From Pilatotrama ljubarskyi (Eukaryota > Basidiomycota > Agaricomycetes > Polyporales > Polyporaceae), in NCBI GenBank assembly GCA_022385805.1, contig MU277732.1:72871-136870 (forward strand): DNA of 64,000 nucleotides. The letters are read 5' to 3'. Shown one piece after another: positions 49,224 to 61,079 of this stretch. The notes under the pieces were generated by a model, which searched no databases, was not told where the DNA came from, and saw nothing but the letters and a program-made list of their open reading frames with translations. How positions within the stretch are numbered: the stretch's first letter is position 1; every line of letters begins with the position of its first letter. The position numbers were made by a program, and so were the translations under genes.

Positions 49224-50346
49224 TTACTTGCTCTCGCCTAATAGGGTATTCAATGTCCGAGCTACGATGCCGACGGCCTCCTTCACCAGCTCCAGGTCAG
49301 CAGGCCTCACTAGGCGCATTATCCGACCCTCGAACTTGTCTGGATGGAATCGTAGCATCGTCTCTCGCAACTTCTCCTTCCTGTCCTTCTTCGCGACTGC
49401 CGCATCCTCCGACACTGGAACTTCAGAGGGAGGTAAGAGGAATGCGGCAATGGCCTCCGCGGTGAGGTCTTCCACGGTCACGACGGGACGCTCGTCGGGC
49501 GTGGATGGGGGAGGAGGCATAACCGGCCATGGTACGTCTCCGAAGCGCAGCGTGCCTTCAGCATGGGCGCTGCTGCCCGGGGCAAGTAGCTCCTTCCACC
49601 GTGCCTCGTAGCTTTCTCGAGCTTCAACGGCCCGCAGACGTTCCTTCTGGCTCCTGCGCTTTCTCCGCTCCTCCTCGGCGGCCAGTTCCAGGCGTCGAGT
49701 CTCTTCTCGGAGAGCCTTCTGGCGCTCGCGTCGCGCTTTGCGTTCCGCTTCACGACGCACACGTTCTTCGTGTTCCGCGGCATGCTTTTTCCTATGGTTT
49801 CACTGTTAGCGGCAGAGGAAGAGAGAAAACGGCCTGAGCGTACCGCCACATGCCCTCCCGCACCCATTCCGCATAGTCTTCCTCTTCCATGTACGCCGGG
49901 TTGATTCCTAGCTCGTCGTCCATCCTGTCCATACCGCCGCCCCTCCACCGCCTGGGTATATGCGCATACGAGTTCATGGAAGCCTCGACAGTGTCCAATC
50001 GTTCGTCCTCCCCCATAGCCTCCTGCAATTTCTCCCGAAATCGCATCTCCTCGATCTCCGCTTGTATGCGGTCATAGTCCGGTTTGTGTGCTCGATGACT
50101 ACCCGCCGTCGAGCTTGACGATGCAGGCTGAGGTCCATACTCAGAGTCGCTGTCCTCGTAGCCTCCCAGGCTGTCCTCTGTTCGCTGACGTTTGCTGCTT
50201 CCATGGCGGTGGTCGTCGTATGGATCGTCCTCTTCGTCAGCATGGCGCCTCTTCGCAGCCTTGCGAGCCGCTTTCTGCGCCTTTCGCCATTGCCTCTCAG
50301 CCTCTTCAGCGGGTGTCCGTTTCAGGCGCAGCTTCCCTTTAGCCAT
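49224..50346 (-). CDS. NFKBIL1-like protein with J-like C-terminus
   Basis: Two minus-strand exons, 50346-49844 and 49791-49224, with a 52-nt intron, give 356 aa. The N-terminus is basic (KLRLKRTPAEEAERQWRKAQ), followed by a serine-rich linker, a charged coiled-coil-like stretch of Arg, Glu and Lys (about 168-240), the block RFGDVPWPVMPPP, and a C-terminal helix pair with RFHPDKFEGR. Long basic coiled coils before a W/F-HPD-K/R-F motif are characteristic of NF-kappa-B inhibitor-like 1 proteins in animals and their fungal relatives; the HPD tripeptide recalls J-domains. A role in RNA processing has been proposed for the family. Here the name rests on layout and short motifs only. Confidence 0.65.
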
Positions 50347-50818
50347 GGGGGTCTCGTAGTGGTCGTGGGCAAAGGAATACGAGGAGCTACTGGCTTCAGC
50401 CGGTGGCGCAAAGCGTTGTCGGATACCGGTCCGGACTCCGCCGCATACGCTCGAGGTTGCCGCGACATGGGAGTTCGCTGTTCACGACGACGCCGACGAT
50501 CGACGTTCTGACAGCCTCCTGGCCAGGGTAGGTAATCCTCTTCTCATTATTCTCTCCAACGACAGGCCCAGTGACCGTTGAGCGTGCTGTCTCTGTCCCG
50601 CAATTATAGCGGCGAGCGTCCCTGGGCCGACGATGCCGGTGGAACGTTTGTGGACCACGCTGCCCGATGCCCAGATAAGTCAAGGCCCACATGCTCTCGA
50701 ACTCTCGCCCATGCCGTGCAGAATGGAGGGCGATCACCGACGCCCAGGCCGTCGCCCACTCCCATATAACGTACCGCCGCCGTCTCCTTGAGGCCGCTTT
50801 TGCACTGTAATAACCGTC
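50347..50818. other. Divergent promoter region
   Basis: 472 bp between the start codons of the NFKBIL1-like gene (leftward) and nagA (rightward). No clear TATA box is found; both 5' leaders must lie here. Confidence 0.5.
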
Positions 50819-52659
50819 ATGTCCTCTCCAAACGGCCTCATTTGCTTCACGAACTGCTTGCTGCCTACAGAAGATGGGAGTCTTGTACTGAAGGACCTGT
50901 GGATTGACGAGAGACGCGGAGTCATCCTCGATTCCCAACGGACCTTCTTCCAGCGCAAGGAGAGGCCGGACAGGACCATTGACCTCGGCGGGAACATCCT
51001 CAGGTAAGCATGTTAAGCTGCCCAGTTCCATGGGATTGGCATGCAAACTGGACGCAGTCCGGGATTCATAGATATCCAAATAAACGGCGCATATAACTTC
51101 GACTTCTCAGTATACGAAGGCGACGATGAGACCTATAGAGCCGGTCTGAAGCGCGTAGCTGAGAACATTGTTGAGACTGGGGTAACATCGTAAGTACAAA
51201 CCTACGCCAGTTTTCGAGCACGATTGAACGAATCCATGGCGTAGACTGCTGCCTACTATTATCGTGAGTGTCATGGCGTGACTCCCTGCTCAGTGAGGTA
51301 CGAACCAACCTCTCCAGACTCAAGAAAGATCGCTCTACCCGAAACTCCTCCACCTCCTCCGCCCGTACAGCGCTCCCAACTCGGCGACTCTTCTTGGCTG
51401 GCATGCCGAAGGTCCCTTCATCCAGTTTGCTAAGCGCGGCGCGCATGCACCCCAATTCCTGATTTCCGCGAAGGAGGAGCTGAAGTCCTTTGAGGACGTC
51501 TACGGCAAAGAGAACCTCGCCGAGACTGAGGATTGGCTTATGGCCGGGGACGGCCAGGACGCGGTTGGCGTGCGCGTCATCACCGCCGCGCCCGAAATTG
51601 ACGGTGTCATGCCCTCAGTTGACGAGCTTGTCCGTCGTGGGATCGTCTTCTCCATTGGCCACAGGTAAGCTACCCCCTAGCGATATAAGCAAGATATGGC
51701 ACTCACCCGGACGCAGTATCGCGTCAACGGACATCGCGACCGCCGCAGTGCAGCGCGGTGCACGGCTTATCACTCACCTCTTTAACGCAATGCCTCAACT
51801 GCACCACCGGGACCCCTCCATCATCGGCCTGTTGGGGGCGTCTCCACATCTGTCCTCCGCGCATTCCCCGGCGTCGCCGTCGCAGCCGCACTTCCGCGGG
51901 CTTTCATCCCTGCACCGCGTACCGTCGGTGGTGAAGCGCGCGGCGGCGCAGGAGGGCCCGAAGGCGACGTCCGAGGCGTTTGACGACGTGCAGACCCCGC
52001 CGCAGACGCCGGTGCTCCGGGCGCAGGAGGGCTTTGAGCTTGGCCTCCAGAAGGGCAAGGTTGCGGACTTGTCGTTCGAGAGGCCGTTCTACGAGCTCAT
52101 CGTGGACGGGATACACTCGCATCCCAACTCTGTCCGGGTGAGCATCTCTCGTTCTCCCCTGTCTCGACGCGTTTGTTCAATGTACATATCGCAGCTGGCG
52201 TATTCGGCGTACCCTGAAGGCTGCATCCTTATCACCGATGGTAAGTCGCTGGTACAGTCCACTGGGCTGTGCCTCCGGTGCTGATAATTTTTCATCCCCG
52301 CCCCCTTTCCAGCGATGAAAATCCTCGACCCGCACCTCAAGGATGGCGTGCACGAGTGGCGGGACGGCAAGCGCTTCGTCAAAGACGGCGACAAGCTGTA
52401 CCTCGAGGGCACGGACACGCTCGCCGGCTCCGTCGTCACGCTCGACAAGTGCGTGCGCAACTTTTCGCGCTTCACGGGCTGCTCGCTCGGCGAGGCGATC
52501 AAGTGCGCGACGTTCAACCCGGCGCGCTGCCTCGGCCTCGAGCACAAGAAGGGCACGCTCCGCCCCGGCGCAGACGCGGACCTCGCCGTGCTGGACAGGA
52601 AGGGCAACGTGTTGAGCACTTGGGTCAAGGGCCGGGAGGTGTGGACGAGGGCGGAATGA
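50819..52659 (+). CDS. nagA: N-acetylglucosamine-6-phosphate deacetylase
   Basis: Seven exons: 50819-51003, 51058-51189, 51245-51263, 51318-51664, 51717-52137, 52195-52240, 52313-52659; 498 aa. It removes acetate from GlcNAc-6-phosphate, in chitin and amino-sugar breakdown, in the cytosol. Amidohydrolase signatures: [13 protein letters not shown], metal-binding Glu143 in HAEGPF, His227 in IGHS, His248 in THLFNAM, His361 in VDGIHSHP and catalytic Asp383 in ITDAM. Exon 3 is only 19 nt and encodes part of TSLLPTII. An insertion of about 60 residues (about 270-330, Ser/Pro/Gln rich) makes the protein about 100 residues longer than bacterial NagA; it sits between His248 and the substrate-binding His361. 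Family assignment is firm. Confidence 0.93.
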
Positions 52660-53003
52660 GCGGTCTAGTCGCGGTGATAGTGAAGAACGTGTAACTTGTT
52701 CGACTTCTTGATGTGGGGTAGCTGCGAGCATGTACACTCGGATAGGAACGGGACTGGAATAGACTGACCAGTAGTATTAGTGGTAGTAAGAGAAAGGAGG
52801 GCATAGGCGGACGAGAAATACAGGACGCTCGTACAGTCCGTTTTCGTTTCCTTCTGCTCGTAAATAACCCAGGGAATACATCGAAGATCGAAGCAGTGCG
52901 CAGAACGCTCTAGGTAGATAAACCAAAAAACCACAGCACATCGTACACCTCGCACAGTACTGTCGGGATAACAACGCCACAGGACGTCACACTACGCCAA
53001 CGA
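52660..53003. other. Convergent 3' region of nagA and NMNAT
   Basis: 344 bp between two stop codons; it must hold both 3' UTRs. No other signal is seen. Confidence 0.5.
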
Positions 53004-54236
53004 CTACGACGCAGAGGAGGTCGATGCTTCCTTCTCCTTGCCCTTCTCCTTCTCCGCCGCGATCGCGCCCGACGCTGCGGTCGCATTGGGGCCATCATCC
53101 TTGTACAGCCCGTGTTCCTCAATATAGTCCACAACGGGCGCGGGGAGGAGGTAGCGCACGCTCAGCCCGCGGCGGAGGAACAAGCGGACCTTCGTCGACG
53201 ACACGTCGTTCTGGACGAGCTGGTGGATGAGATGGATGTTGTGGCGCCAGCGCGAGAGGCTGTCGATCGCCTGGTCCATGTCCGCGCCCGCGCGCTCGAT
53301 GATGAGGACGCCGTATCGGCCGAGGATGTGATCGAGGTCCGCTTCGGACCACACGCCCGGCTCGCTCATCGTCGCAATGAGGTCAGACCCCGCGAGGAGC
53401 ATAATCCGCGCGGGCTTGCGCGCGCCGTCGGGCGTCTCGATCCCGCCGCGCTTCGTGTTTATCTCGTAGTCGAAGTGGTCGAGCACGACGGCGGTGCGCT
53501 GGTACGACTGGAAGGCCTCCCAGGGGTCGACCATGAGCCATTGTGATGTCTGCTCGGCGGCGAGGTTGCACATGTTCACTCTGCGCGGGACAGCGGATTA
53601 GTCACTGGTATCGGCTATAGCACAAAGGAGTGCGGTATGTGTAGGATGCGCAGACCAGGACGGAGCGCTACATATCGCAGCGGTCCGGCTGACATCGAAC
53701 GAGGGCGGTGCACTCACACTCTGGAAGAGCCCCATAAGACGTACCGACAGAATACTGACACACTATCTGCGCGGGGGGTATGCCAACTTCATCGCAGCAA
53801 CGCAAGATGAGGTGCGGGGCCCTCACGTGACCAAATTCGCGAAGCAGAGATTCCTGGGCTGCGGCCGCAGGGAGCACTGCTTTGCTCCAACCATGCTCAC
53901 ACCACGAACATGACGAGGGTGAAGGAGGATATGCGATGAAACAACGGACACTCACCGATGATGCGCACTGAGGAGGCCGGGTTTCTTGTACTGGTCACTG
54001 ACCGGGCTCAGGTATCCGGCGACGATTTCGAAATCGGTATTTTGCCGGACGTAGTCCTTTGCCATTTCGAACATTCGGAGGTGGAGGTATGTGACGGGGC
54101 TAAATGAGCCGCATGCGACTAGAACGAGAGGCTGCTTGTCTGGGTTGCGGAGGACGCGGGCCAGCCGATGGGTCGGGAACTGGTAATTTGGCGGGTTTGT
54201 GAACTCGCGCGTCGGCGGTGGTGATGCAGAGCTCAT
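53004..54236 (-). CDS. Nicotinamide/nicotinate mononucleotide adenylyltransferase
   Basis: Two minus-strand exons, 54236-53956 and 53580-53004, give 285 aa. The enzyme joins ATP and NMN (or nicotinate mononucleotide) into NAD(+) or its deamido form, the last common step of NAD synthesis. The nucleotidyltransferase signature GSFSPVTYLHLRMFE lies at residues 43-57, with T-x-x-H in place of the HxGH form, as in other eukaryotic NMNATs. The second ATP-binding motif SSTKVR is at 221-226. VDPWEAFQ and AGSDLIATM are also family blocks. The C-terminus ends in a charged Lys/Glu/Ser tail. The intron is 375 nt, long for this genome, but removing it restores AHHRVNMC exactly as the family requires. Confidence 0.92.
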
Positions 54237-55021
54237 GTCTGCGGTATCCGGGTGGGGTATTCAGGGGAAAGGGTTGAGGATGGGGAGGAGACGAGGGGGC
54301 GGAGGGCTTGGATGGTGGCTGAGGAGGCTGAACAGATATCAAGCCGACGAGAGTAAGATGGATACTAGAGTCATCCGTTCCCACGCTGCGTGCGCACTGG
54401 TCTGGCGTTTTGTCCATTTCTGGGTTGCCCGATCGGGCGCACGGAGGCCTCTCGTACTTTCCGAGCCTAGGTTCGGCACATCCGTGGGCGGCGAGCGGGA
54501 GGAAAGATGAAGTGCTGAAGGAGTGGGGAAGACTAGGGCGAGGAGCGTACAAGTACCTTGATGCCTGGCGGAAAACGTCCGGACTGCTGCGAATCTGATC
54601 TACCCGAGCTGGCCGCGCCTCTTTCTATCGTGCACTCATCTGCACATCCCCTACACTTTCAAGAGCTCCATCGAACAAGTTAGAGCGAGTGGAGATCGTC
54701 GCTCTTCCCTTGCAGGCGTCGTGAAGAAATTTCCTGCAGGCCTACGTAGAAGCTTGCACACAGCAGATCGGCCGCTTCTCCGACTTTCGCGGACGACTCC
54801 AGTCGTACTCCATCCAGGCTTTTCCTTCGTGCCTACTCGATTCATGTGCATAAGCACTGCCCCTTGGCTCTAGTACCGCCTACGCTGTTATACACTGCGC
54901 AATTCGCCTATTTGAGCTTATGGCATTCAATCTCGTGTGTCCACGACGTTCTTCAGGTGAGACGTACTCATGATCGGTGCTATAGAGACACGCTCATAAA
55001 GAAGGTGACGCCAAAGCGCGA
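54237..55021. other. Upstream region of NMNAT
   Basis: No gene is seen. The first few hundred bases must contain the NMNAT promoter (minus sense). The right part borders the LTR. Confidence 0.45.
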
Positions 55022-55287
55022 TGTTGAACTAGGCGCTTACTAATAGCAGCATAGTCAACCGGTCGCACTTAGTCATAGGTGCTGACACACGGACAATAGA
55101 GTTCGTGGCTGGTAGATACTGGATAGTTCTAGCACAGCCACATGTACAGTAGTATATAAGACCGCTCTGTAGGAGCGGACCTCTAAGTCGCTTTCTTCTC
55201 TCAACCACTACGTGTGCCTCTATCAAGTGCTCCACAGGTAAGCTGAGCCTAGCGGGCTTTCTGCTGCGTGCCAAGCCCTGCTCAACA
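55022..55287 (+). repeat. Copia-type long terminal repeat
   Basis: A 266-bp unit starts with TGTTG and ends with CAACA, a perfect 5-bp terminal inverted repeat of the TG...CA type. It contains a TATATAA at 55153-55159 and is followed directly by a primer-binding site. The orientation is plus. No second copy and no gag-pol sequence are seen in the window, so the element is truncated or interrupted by the neighbouring DNA transposon. Confidence 0.75.
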
Positions 55288-55302
55288 GGTTATGAGCCCT
55301 GC
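55288..55302 (+). promoter_or_regulatory. Primer-binding site matching initiator tRNA-Met
   Basis: GGTTATGAGCCCTGC touches the LTR end. Its complement GCAGGGCTCATAACC is the anticodon stem-loop of eukaryotic initiator tRNA-Met, as recalled from yeast. Copia-type retrotransposons prime on such a cleaved half-tRNA rather than on the tRNA 3' end. Confidence 0.75.
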
Positions 55303-55391
55303 TTGACATCAGCAAACCGAGCATTTGCATGTAGGCGCCTGTAGACCACGATGGACGAGAGAGAGCGCGACAGGCGCTCGTCGCGCATGAC

Positions 55392-55504
55392 GGGATACTG
55401 GAGAGGAGTTATAGATCTCTGTCGGCGTGCGTCATATGCGGCCTGTACTGTAGAGAGCCCGTCGCATGACGCGAAAAGATGTAGGGCAATACCTGTAAAC
55501 GTCG
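55392..55504 (+). repeat. Candidate left inverted repeat
   Basis: Shares short ordered words (GGGAT-CTG-AG, TGTCG, GGCCT-GTA, GCGAAA, GGGC, CGTCG) with the reverse complement of 63635-63736. Several gaps are needed, so the match is suggestive only. Confidence 0.35.
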
Positions 55505-55669
55505 TATACGAGGTTAGTATGCATTGCGCTCTCGAGTGCTACCATGCCAAGGCTGGCACTGCCGTGAAGTCATATCCTCGCGCACTCCAGTCGGACTTCC
55601 GCCGAGCGCCATTCACTCGCGCATGCCGCTACACTGTATCCAACGATTTCAGGCCAATGCGCGCCATTA

Positions 55670-58600
55670 TTACAGCGGCGCGAAGCCCTCTACGGCAAAG
55701 ACAAAGTCCGGCAAGTCGTCCTCTTCCCCTCCCCACTCGTTCTCTCCGTCACCGTCCTCGCCCACCTCCTCACCTTCCCACCACTCGTCCTCCGCAAAAA
55801 CATCCTCCTCGTCCTCGTCTTGGTCAATCTCGTCCGGCTCGTCGACGTCTGGATCATCTTCCTCAGGCTCGTCTACGTCCGGCTCGGCATCTGACTCAGT
55901 GTCGTCCGCGAGCGTACCTGCGGCCTCATCCTCGTCCTCCAGGCGGCGCACAAGCTCCAGCGCCTGCGCATGATGGCCATCTTCAGCCTGAGAGATCGCT
56001 GAGCGGTCTGTAGGGTCTGGGGATCTAGACGCGTGGCTGGCTGAGCCGAGATAGTCCTCGGGCGCGCCTGGAGGGTTCGCGCGAAGAGCATGCTGCCGGG
56101 ATGTCGCCAAATCGACGCCGTTCTCGCGATGGCCGACGCCTCCGCCGAGATACCGCATGTACATGTCCCGGTCGACGAATCTGGAATATATAGGTCTTTA
56201 GCAAGGGATAAACGACTTAGTTGGGTTATTTGAACACTCACATGCAGGCGTAATAAAGCTCGTAATCCTCGTCGTTGTCAGCTGCACGCCTAGCAAGTCT
56301 TGACGGCGGTAGAAGGTCACCTGTTGTACCATAGGCGAACGCCGGGATAATATAAGCACCTCGGAGGACGTCGCTGGGGTCGACGAAGCCGAAAGGCGTC
56401 TTATTTGGGTCAGCCGTGTCAATGAACCGCAAGCGAGGGAGTCGCCGTTCTTGGAACCCAGACATATACTTGTCCGAGACGTCGAGCTCGAACCATCGCA
56501 CCCACAAGAATTCCACGCGCTGCCATTTCTGCATGGACCGTGTCGCTCCAGGACCGGTGTACCGAACGTCTGCATGGAAGATGTCGACGACCCGGGCATA
56601 CCAGAACGGGTGTGCATCAGAAGTGTCGTCTGCAAGGAGCATGATATCTGCGTGCGTGGAGGGCTTGATAACGTCTTGGTCGCGCCGCATATCGTATGTC
56701 GTGTAGTTCAGCCGGAGGGTCTTATGGCGATAGATCCGCTCGTCTTGAATCTCTATCCCGTCCAGTTGCCTATTTGTGAAGGCCGCGGGCTCGTTCATCG
56801 ATCCAGGATCAAGCATCCTGCCAAGGAGGTGTGCGCGAAGGAGGGGTATGAAGTTCTAGGCATACTGTCAGCCTGCGAAAGGTGATCATGTTGCGAGACA
56901 CATACCTGCACCGCAGGATCACTGTCATGCTGCGCGAGCCAATTACGCAGGCGGAGGGACAGACGACGAGTCTGTGAGATCGCATGATGGTCGCGCGGGT
57001 GGGTCGGTGGCAATGGCGAGTCTGCGCGACGGTCGGATTCGTGGCCGCTGAGCTCATTGGGTTGAGACGTGCTTGCCATTGATCGCGCGCGACGCGCTAA
57101 CCGCAAACGCTCCCTGCGAGGAACATAGTCGTCATGCTCTCGTAGCGCACGGAGAAGCGCGGACCGTCGCTGGTGCTTCGCGATCTGGATTTCGTACTTG
57201 ATTTTGTTAGTGCGCGCGTAGAATCGCTTGACATGCCGGTGCTCCAGCTCGCCCTGCGCCAAGTGAATGAGCTGCGAGCTGATATTAACAAGTCATAGTA
57301 CTTACGACTTGCGTGTTTGTATTATCCAGCGTCCCAACAGCTTCCACCGAGTCGGGATAGTCCGGCAGACTGTGGTACTTGTACGTGTTGAGCACATTGA
57401 ATTGGACGACTTTGTGGGCGCGGTCCGGCGTATCCATACCCTGCTTCTCCTGACGACGCACCCGAGCGTCGGCTTCCTTAGCCAGCTCATGGGTCTCGTA
57501 GCGCTCGCAGGTCGTGCCCGCAAAATGGCGCATTGCTTCCGTCATGTGCCCTGTGGCGGTTCGGAAGATGGCGAGCGTCACTTCGGTATGGAGTCTGAGC
57601 TTCGCAAGAGCGTGCCAGTTTGCAAGCTCGTATAGCAGGTCAGAGACCGTTTGATCATCGCGTTGAGGGAGCAGGCCTTCGATTGCCGGCATAAAACACT
57701 GCGAATTATGTTAGCGCATGTGGGACAGTGCCGCATCGGAGTCGAAGACTCGCTATGAGGAAGTCTTCGTAGTCGCGCGCTGCGAGTTTCTTGCGCGCAC
57801 TGACGTCGTTCCAGAACTTGCGGATCTTGTCGCGCCCAAACGTCGGCATGTCGCTGATGTGCCAAAATCTACCCTAAAGCCGTGGGGTTGAGGCCGAGAG
57901 CCTTTGTAGGTCGAGGCCTCTGACGGGCTGAGCTGAGGTAGATGGCGGGGTCAGGAGATGTAGCGGTTCGGCCGGGGTGCCCTTGAGGCGAACGTCGCGA
58001 TGCGGCAAGGGGATCTAAGCGAACAGAGTCCTTCGCAGGTGTTCGCAAGCTCTTCGCGGATGTTCGCAACCGTTCGCGGGTCTTCGCAGGTACTCGGCAC
58101 GCTCTTCGCAGTCTTGTCGGGCTCAACGCGGACGCGGAGGGACTCGGGGATTCGTCGCAGCTACGCAGTGTTCAATAGCAACTCAGTGTAAGACGCGAAC
58201 AATGAAGAGGAAGGCCAAATGCTCAATAAGAAACTCGACGCGGCGAAGTAGTAAACGCAAGGGGGACGCGAACGCGGACGCAGCTAGGGCTCAGTGAGAT
58301 CTCTGCTCTCGAGAGGGGGGATGGAATCTGGATTGCTGCGCTGCGAAGCGCGAGTATTTTACATCGGTGCCAAAATGGCGTGCTACGCATGTGACCCCGG
58401 ACCGGACCTTCGCGCTGTCGAGCCGGCTGCGAACGCACGGACCTAGCGCCGGGGGCATCTTCAGGGCAGGCTGGTGCGAAGGACTTCGCTCCCCAAACGC
58501 CTGGTCATCCACCGGGTTCTGCGCAATGGCTGCACGCTGGGTTTCTTGCGGGACTTTGCGATCCGTTGCGGAGGCTGCGAAGCTGCGAAGGCGGGCGAAG

Positions 58601-61079
58601 CTGCGAGGGCCTGCGAAGCTGCGAAGAACTGCGAAGAACAGCGAAGATGAGCGAAGATGCGCGAAGGGAGCGGCTTCGGTGCTCCGCGGCCTCGTGCGCG
58701 GAGTGGGGTCGCATCATCGCGCATCCTGAAGATTGTTCTGATGTCAGCATTGTTGCACTGATGATATGCTGCTGTTAGATACGTGTTGAGAATTGCTCAC
58801 CGTCGGTTAAACTCCTGCAGGGCATCGTCGCCCTGTGCAGCTAGAAGGCGGAGAAGATGGGTGAACGTCCCCTTCCACACGCCGAGCTCAAACTCGTGCA
58901 TGAGGTCAGGGACAAAGAGGTCGTAGAAGTTCACGCCGAAACGTGCGAGGCGTGATGAGAACGCGGCCTTCCAGTCACCTGCCATCAGAGAGTTTGCAAT
59001 GAAACGACAACTATCACACGCACCTGTATGGGATTGAGCGATCCAGAATCGAGGTACTTCTTGAGTCTCTTGCTGGACAGCGCGTAACCCTTGTTGAATA
59101 CCAGCTTGCGTGCCCGAAGTATGTCTCGACGGAGCCCAGGGCTGTCAAACCGGCCATTGCCAGCGCGTCGGTCCACGTCATGAGGCATCCCAGCTTCGCA
59201 TAGCTCATCATGAGTGACGAGGCAGCGCGGGCATGGGTGCTTTGAGAGTGGCTTCAGAGCGGTCAGAAGGATCCTTCAAAAAGGCACACCAGGAAGACGT
59301 TAGCATGTGGTTGCAATATGATAGAGAACGACCGACTTACTTCTCGGGATAGTCAGCTGAGTACGTAAATATCCGCGGAAAAATTCGCCGCACGACACCA
59401 TCTCCACAGGTGACCAGGATGCCGTTCTCGTAGGCATCCAAGAACTCGTCGTCAAGGAGCAACAGCCAGATTTGTTGCATGAGCTCCCGCTTGCAGAACG
59501 TGAGGACGTCGGTGGATGGGGTGGAGCGGTGGACTTCTTTATAGTAGTCCTTGAAGTTATCGGGGAGCTGGGAGTATAACAGTCAGTACAGCTTGCTACG
59601 CGACATCCGAGAGGCAACTTACTGAGGGTATGTATGCGAGATGGTGTGCCGCAAATTCAGTAGGCATCCCGCGGATGTACTTCGAGAGATTACCGAGATA
59701 GAGATAGATAGGCCACAGGGCCGCCGAGCCGAAGGATGTGAGGTGGGTGGAATCTGACCAGAGGAGGATTGACGCGATCACGTACTCGACGTGATCTCCA
59801 TCAGCAGGACTACGGGGCCGCGCACGAAGCTTCTCTGCCTCGCGCAGCATGGCATCGCTGTTGTAGCTGTCGGTGTAGACACGTATGGGCGGTGGCGAGT
59901 TGTCATTGGCATCTGCCGCACCCGGGGCTGGCGGATCTGTTGACGTCGACGGCGGAGGAGGTTGCCAGAAGAGCTTGTGGGGAAACCAATGCAACCGCTC
60001 TGCGAAGTGTGCCTCTTCTGCAGCACCTCGGATCACCGCTGTGAGCTTGCGATGATGGACTCCGTTGACCCTGAATGTGGGCGCGGCGGCCTCAGAGGTG
60101 TTCTTGGCCTTCGTCTTCGGGAGCGGGATCTCCACGGAGCTCTCGATCCACCCGTCTTCCTCTGAGAACACACCCTTCTCAGGCAGATGCTGATCGATGG
60201 CCTCCTGGGCTGTGCGCGCGCGGAAGCTCTGCAGATCCTTGGTTGAGAATCCCCTGGAGCAGAGAACGTCGATTAGGTCGTCGAGGTCGTCCATGGATTT
60301 GGTCAGCGAAGCGTTGTAATGCCAGTCATAGAGCCGAAATTGGGAGACATTGGCGAAGGGACCGAACGGTGATGCAGCAGGGGCAGAACGCGGCTCCTCA
60401 GGACACGGCATATTGACTCCGATGGCGCTGTTCCGTGTGAGCCAGAATATTGACTTATATTGCTGTGCTGCTGGGACCTCGGCATCCGGGTCGCGCGCGA
60501 ACGCCTGTGCATCGCTAACAGAAGAGAGGGAGATGTTGGCTTCTGGGTCGCGCTGGGGTGGAACCGCGTACTCCCGATAGATGCCAAGGGAGTCAGGTGG
60601 TGTGCACCATACGTCTTCGTCATCTGCAGCGTCCTCAACTGTAGGCGAGTCGTAGCGTGGTGGTGACGGTGCAGGAGGGTCTGGGAAGGTGTCCTGGAGA
60701 TGGGCTGGGAGATCCTCCTTGGTGGTGGGAATGTAATCAACCAGGCGTTTAGGAATACGTGGGCGGCGGCCAGATCGAGTTGTTGGGGGCGGAGGGGGAG
60801 ATGGCATCCTGGGAGCGACCTGCGTGTATGCGTCAACAATAACGCAGCAATACCCTCAAAAAAATCAGTATAAATTACCTCCGCAAAATCCGCCCCGTCC
60901 CCCTCTAGCCGAGGACGCTTGCGCTGCTGCTCGTCCTCTTCATCCTCGCGGACGCGTTTACTGAGTGCCGTGGCGATACTGGACAGCCTGAGCGTGCACT
61001 TTTTGTGGTGAATTGCGAGGCCATGCTCGCCTTTATCAGTAGTAAAAATGCATCCAGGTGCGCCGCAAGCCACGAGCAT
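55670..61079 (-). CDS. Plavaka-family transposase
   Basis: Ten minus-strand exons: 61079-60879, 60819-59623, 59567-59341, 59273-59024, 58967-58801, 57868-57754, 57698-57306, 57253-56906, 56855-56242, 56180-55670; 1340 aa, open throughout. The N-terminus has a zinc-finger-like CGAPGC...HGLAIHHKKC motif (residues 5-28) and a basic stretch. Core blocks: LLWSDSTHLTSFGSAALWP (Asp423), CPRCLVTHDELC, LFVPDLMHEFELGVWKG (Asp646), ARDYEDFL, GELEHRHVKRFYARTNK (Glu852/Glu854) and FVDRDMYMRYLGGGVGH near the end, followed by an acidic tail. These are characteristic of Plavaka transposases; the named acidic residues are candidates for the catalytic triad. Intron 5 is 932 nt and repeat-bearing; intron 6 (57699-57753) begins with GC. 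Expected to cut and move its own element in the nucleus. Confidence 0.85.
58031..58116 (+). repeat. TTCGC repeat cluster inside transposase intron 5
   Basis: TTCGC occurs seven times in 86 bp, mostly as CTTCGCAG or GTTCGCAA, at irregular spacing of about 10-20 bp. It faces the GCGAA cluster at 58572-58667. Confidence 0.65.
58572..58667 (+). repeat. GCGAA repeat cluster inside transposase intron 5
   Basis: GCGAA occurs nine times in 96 bp, largely as CTGCGAAG, and is the inverse complement of the left cluster. Together they bracket about 455 bp of otherwise unremarkable DNA. Confidence 0.7.
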
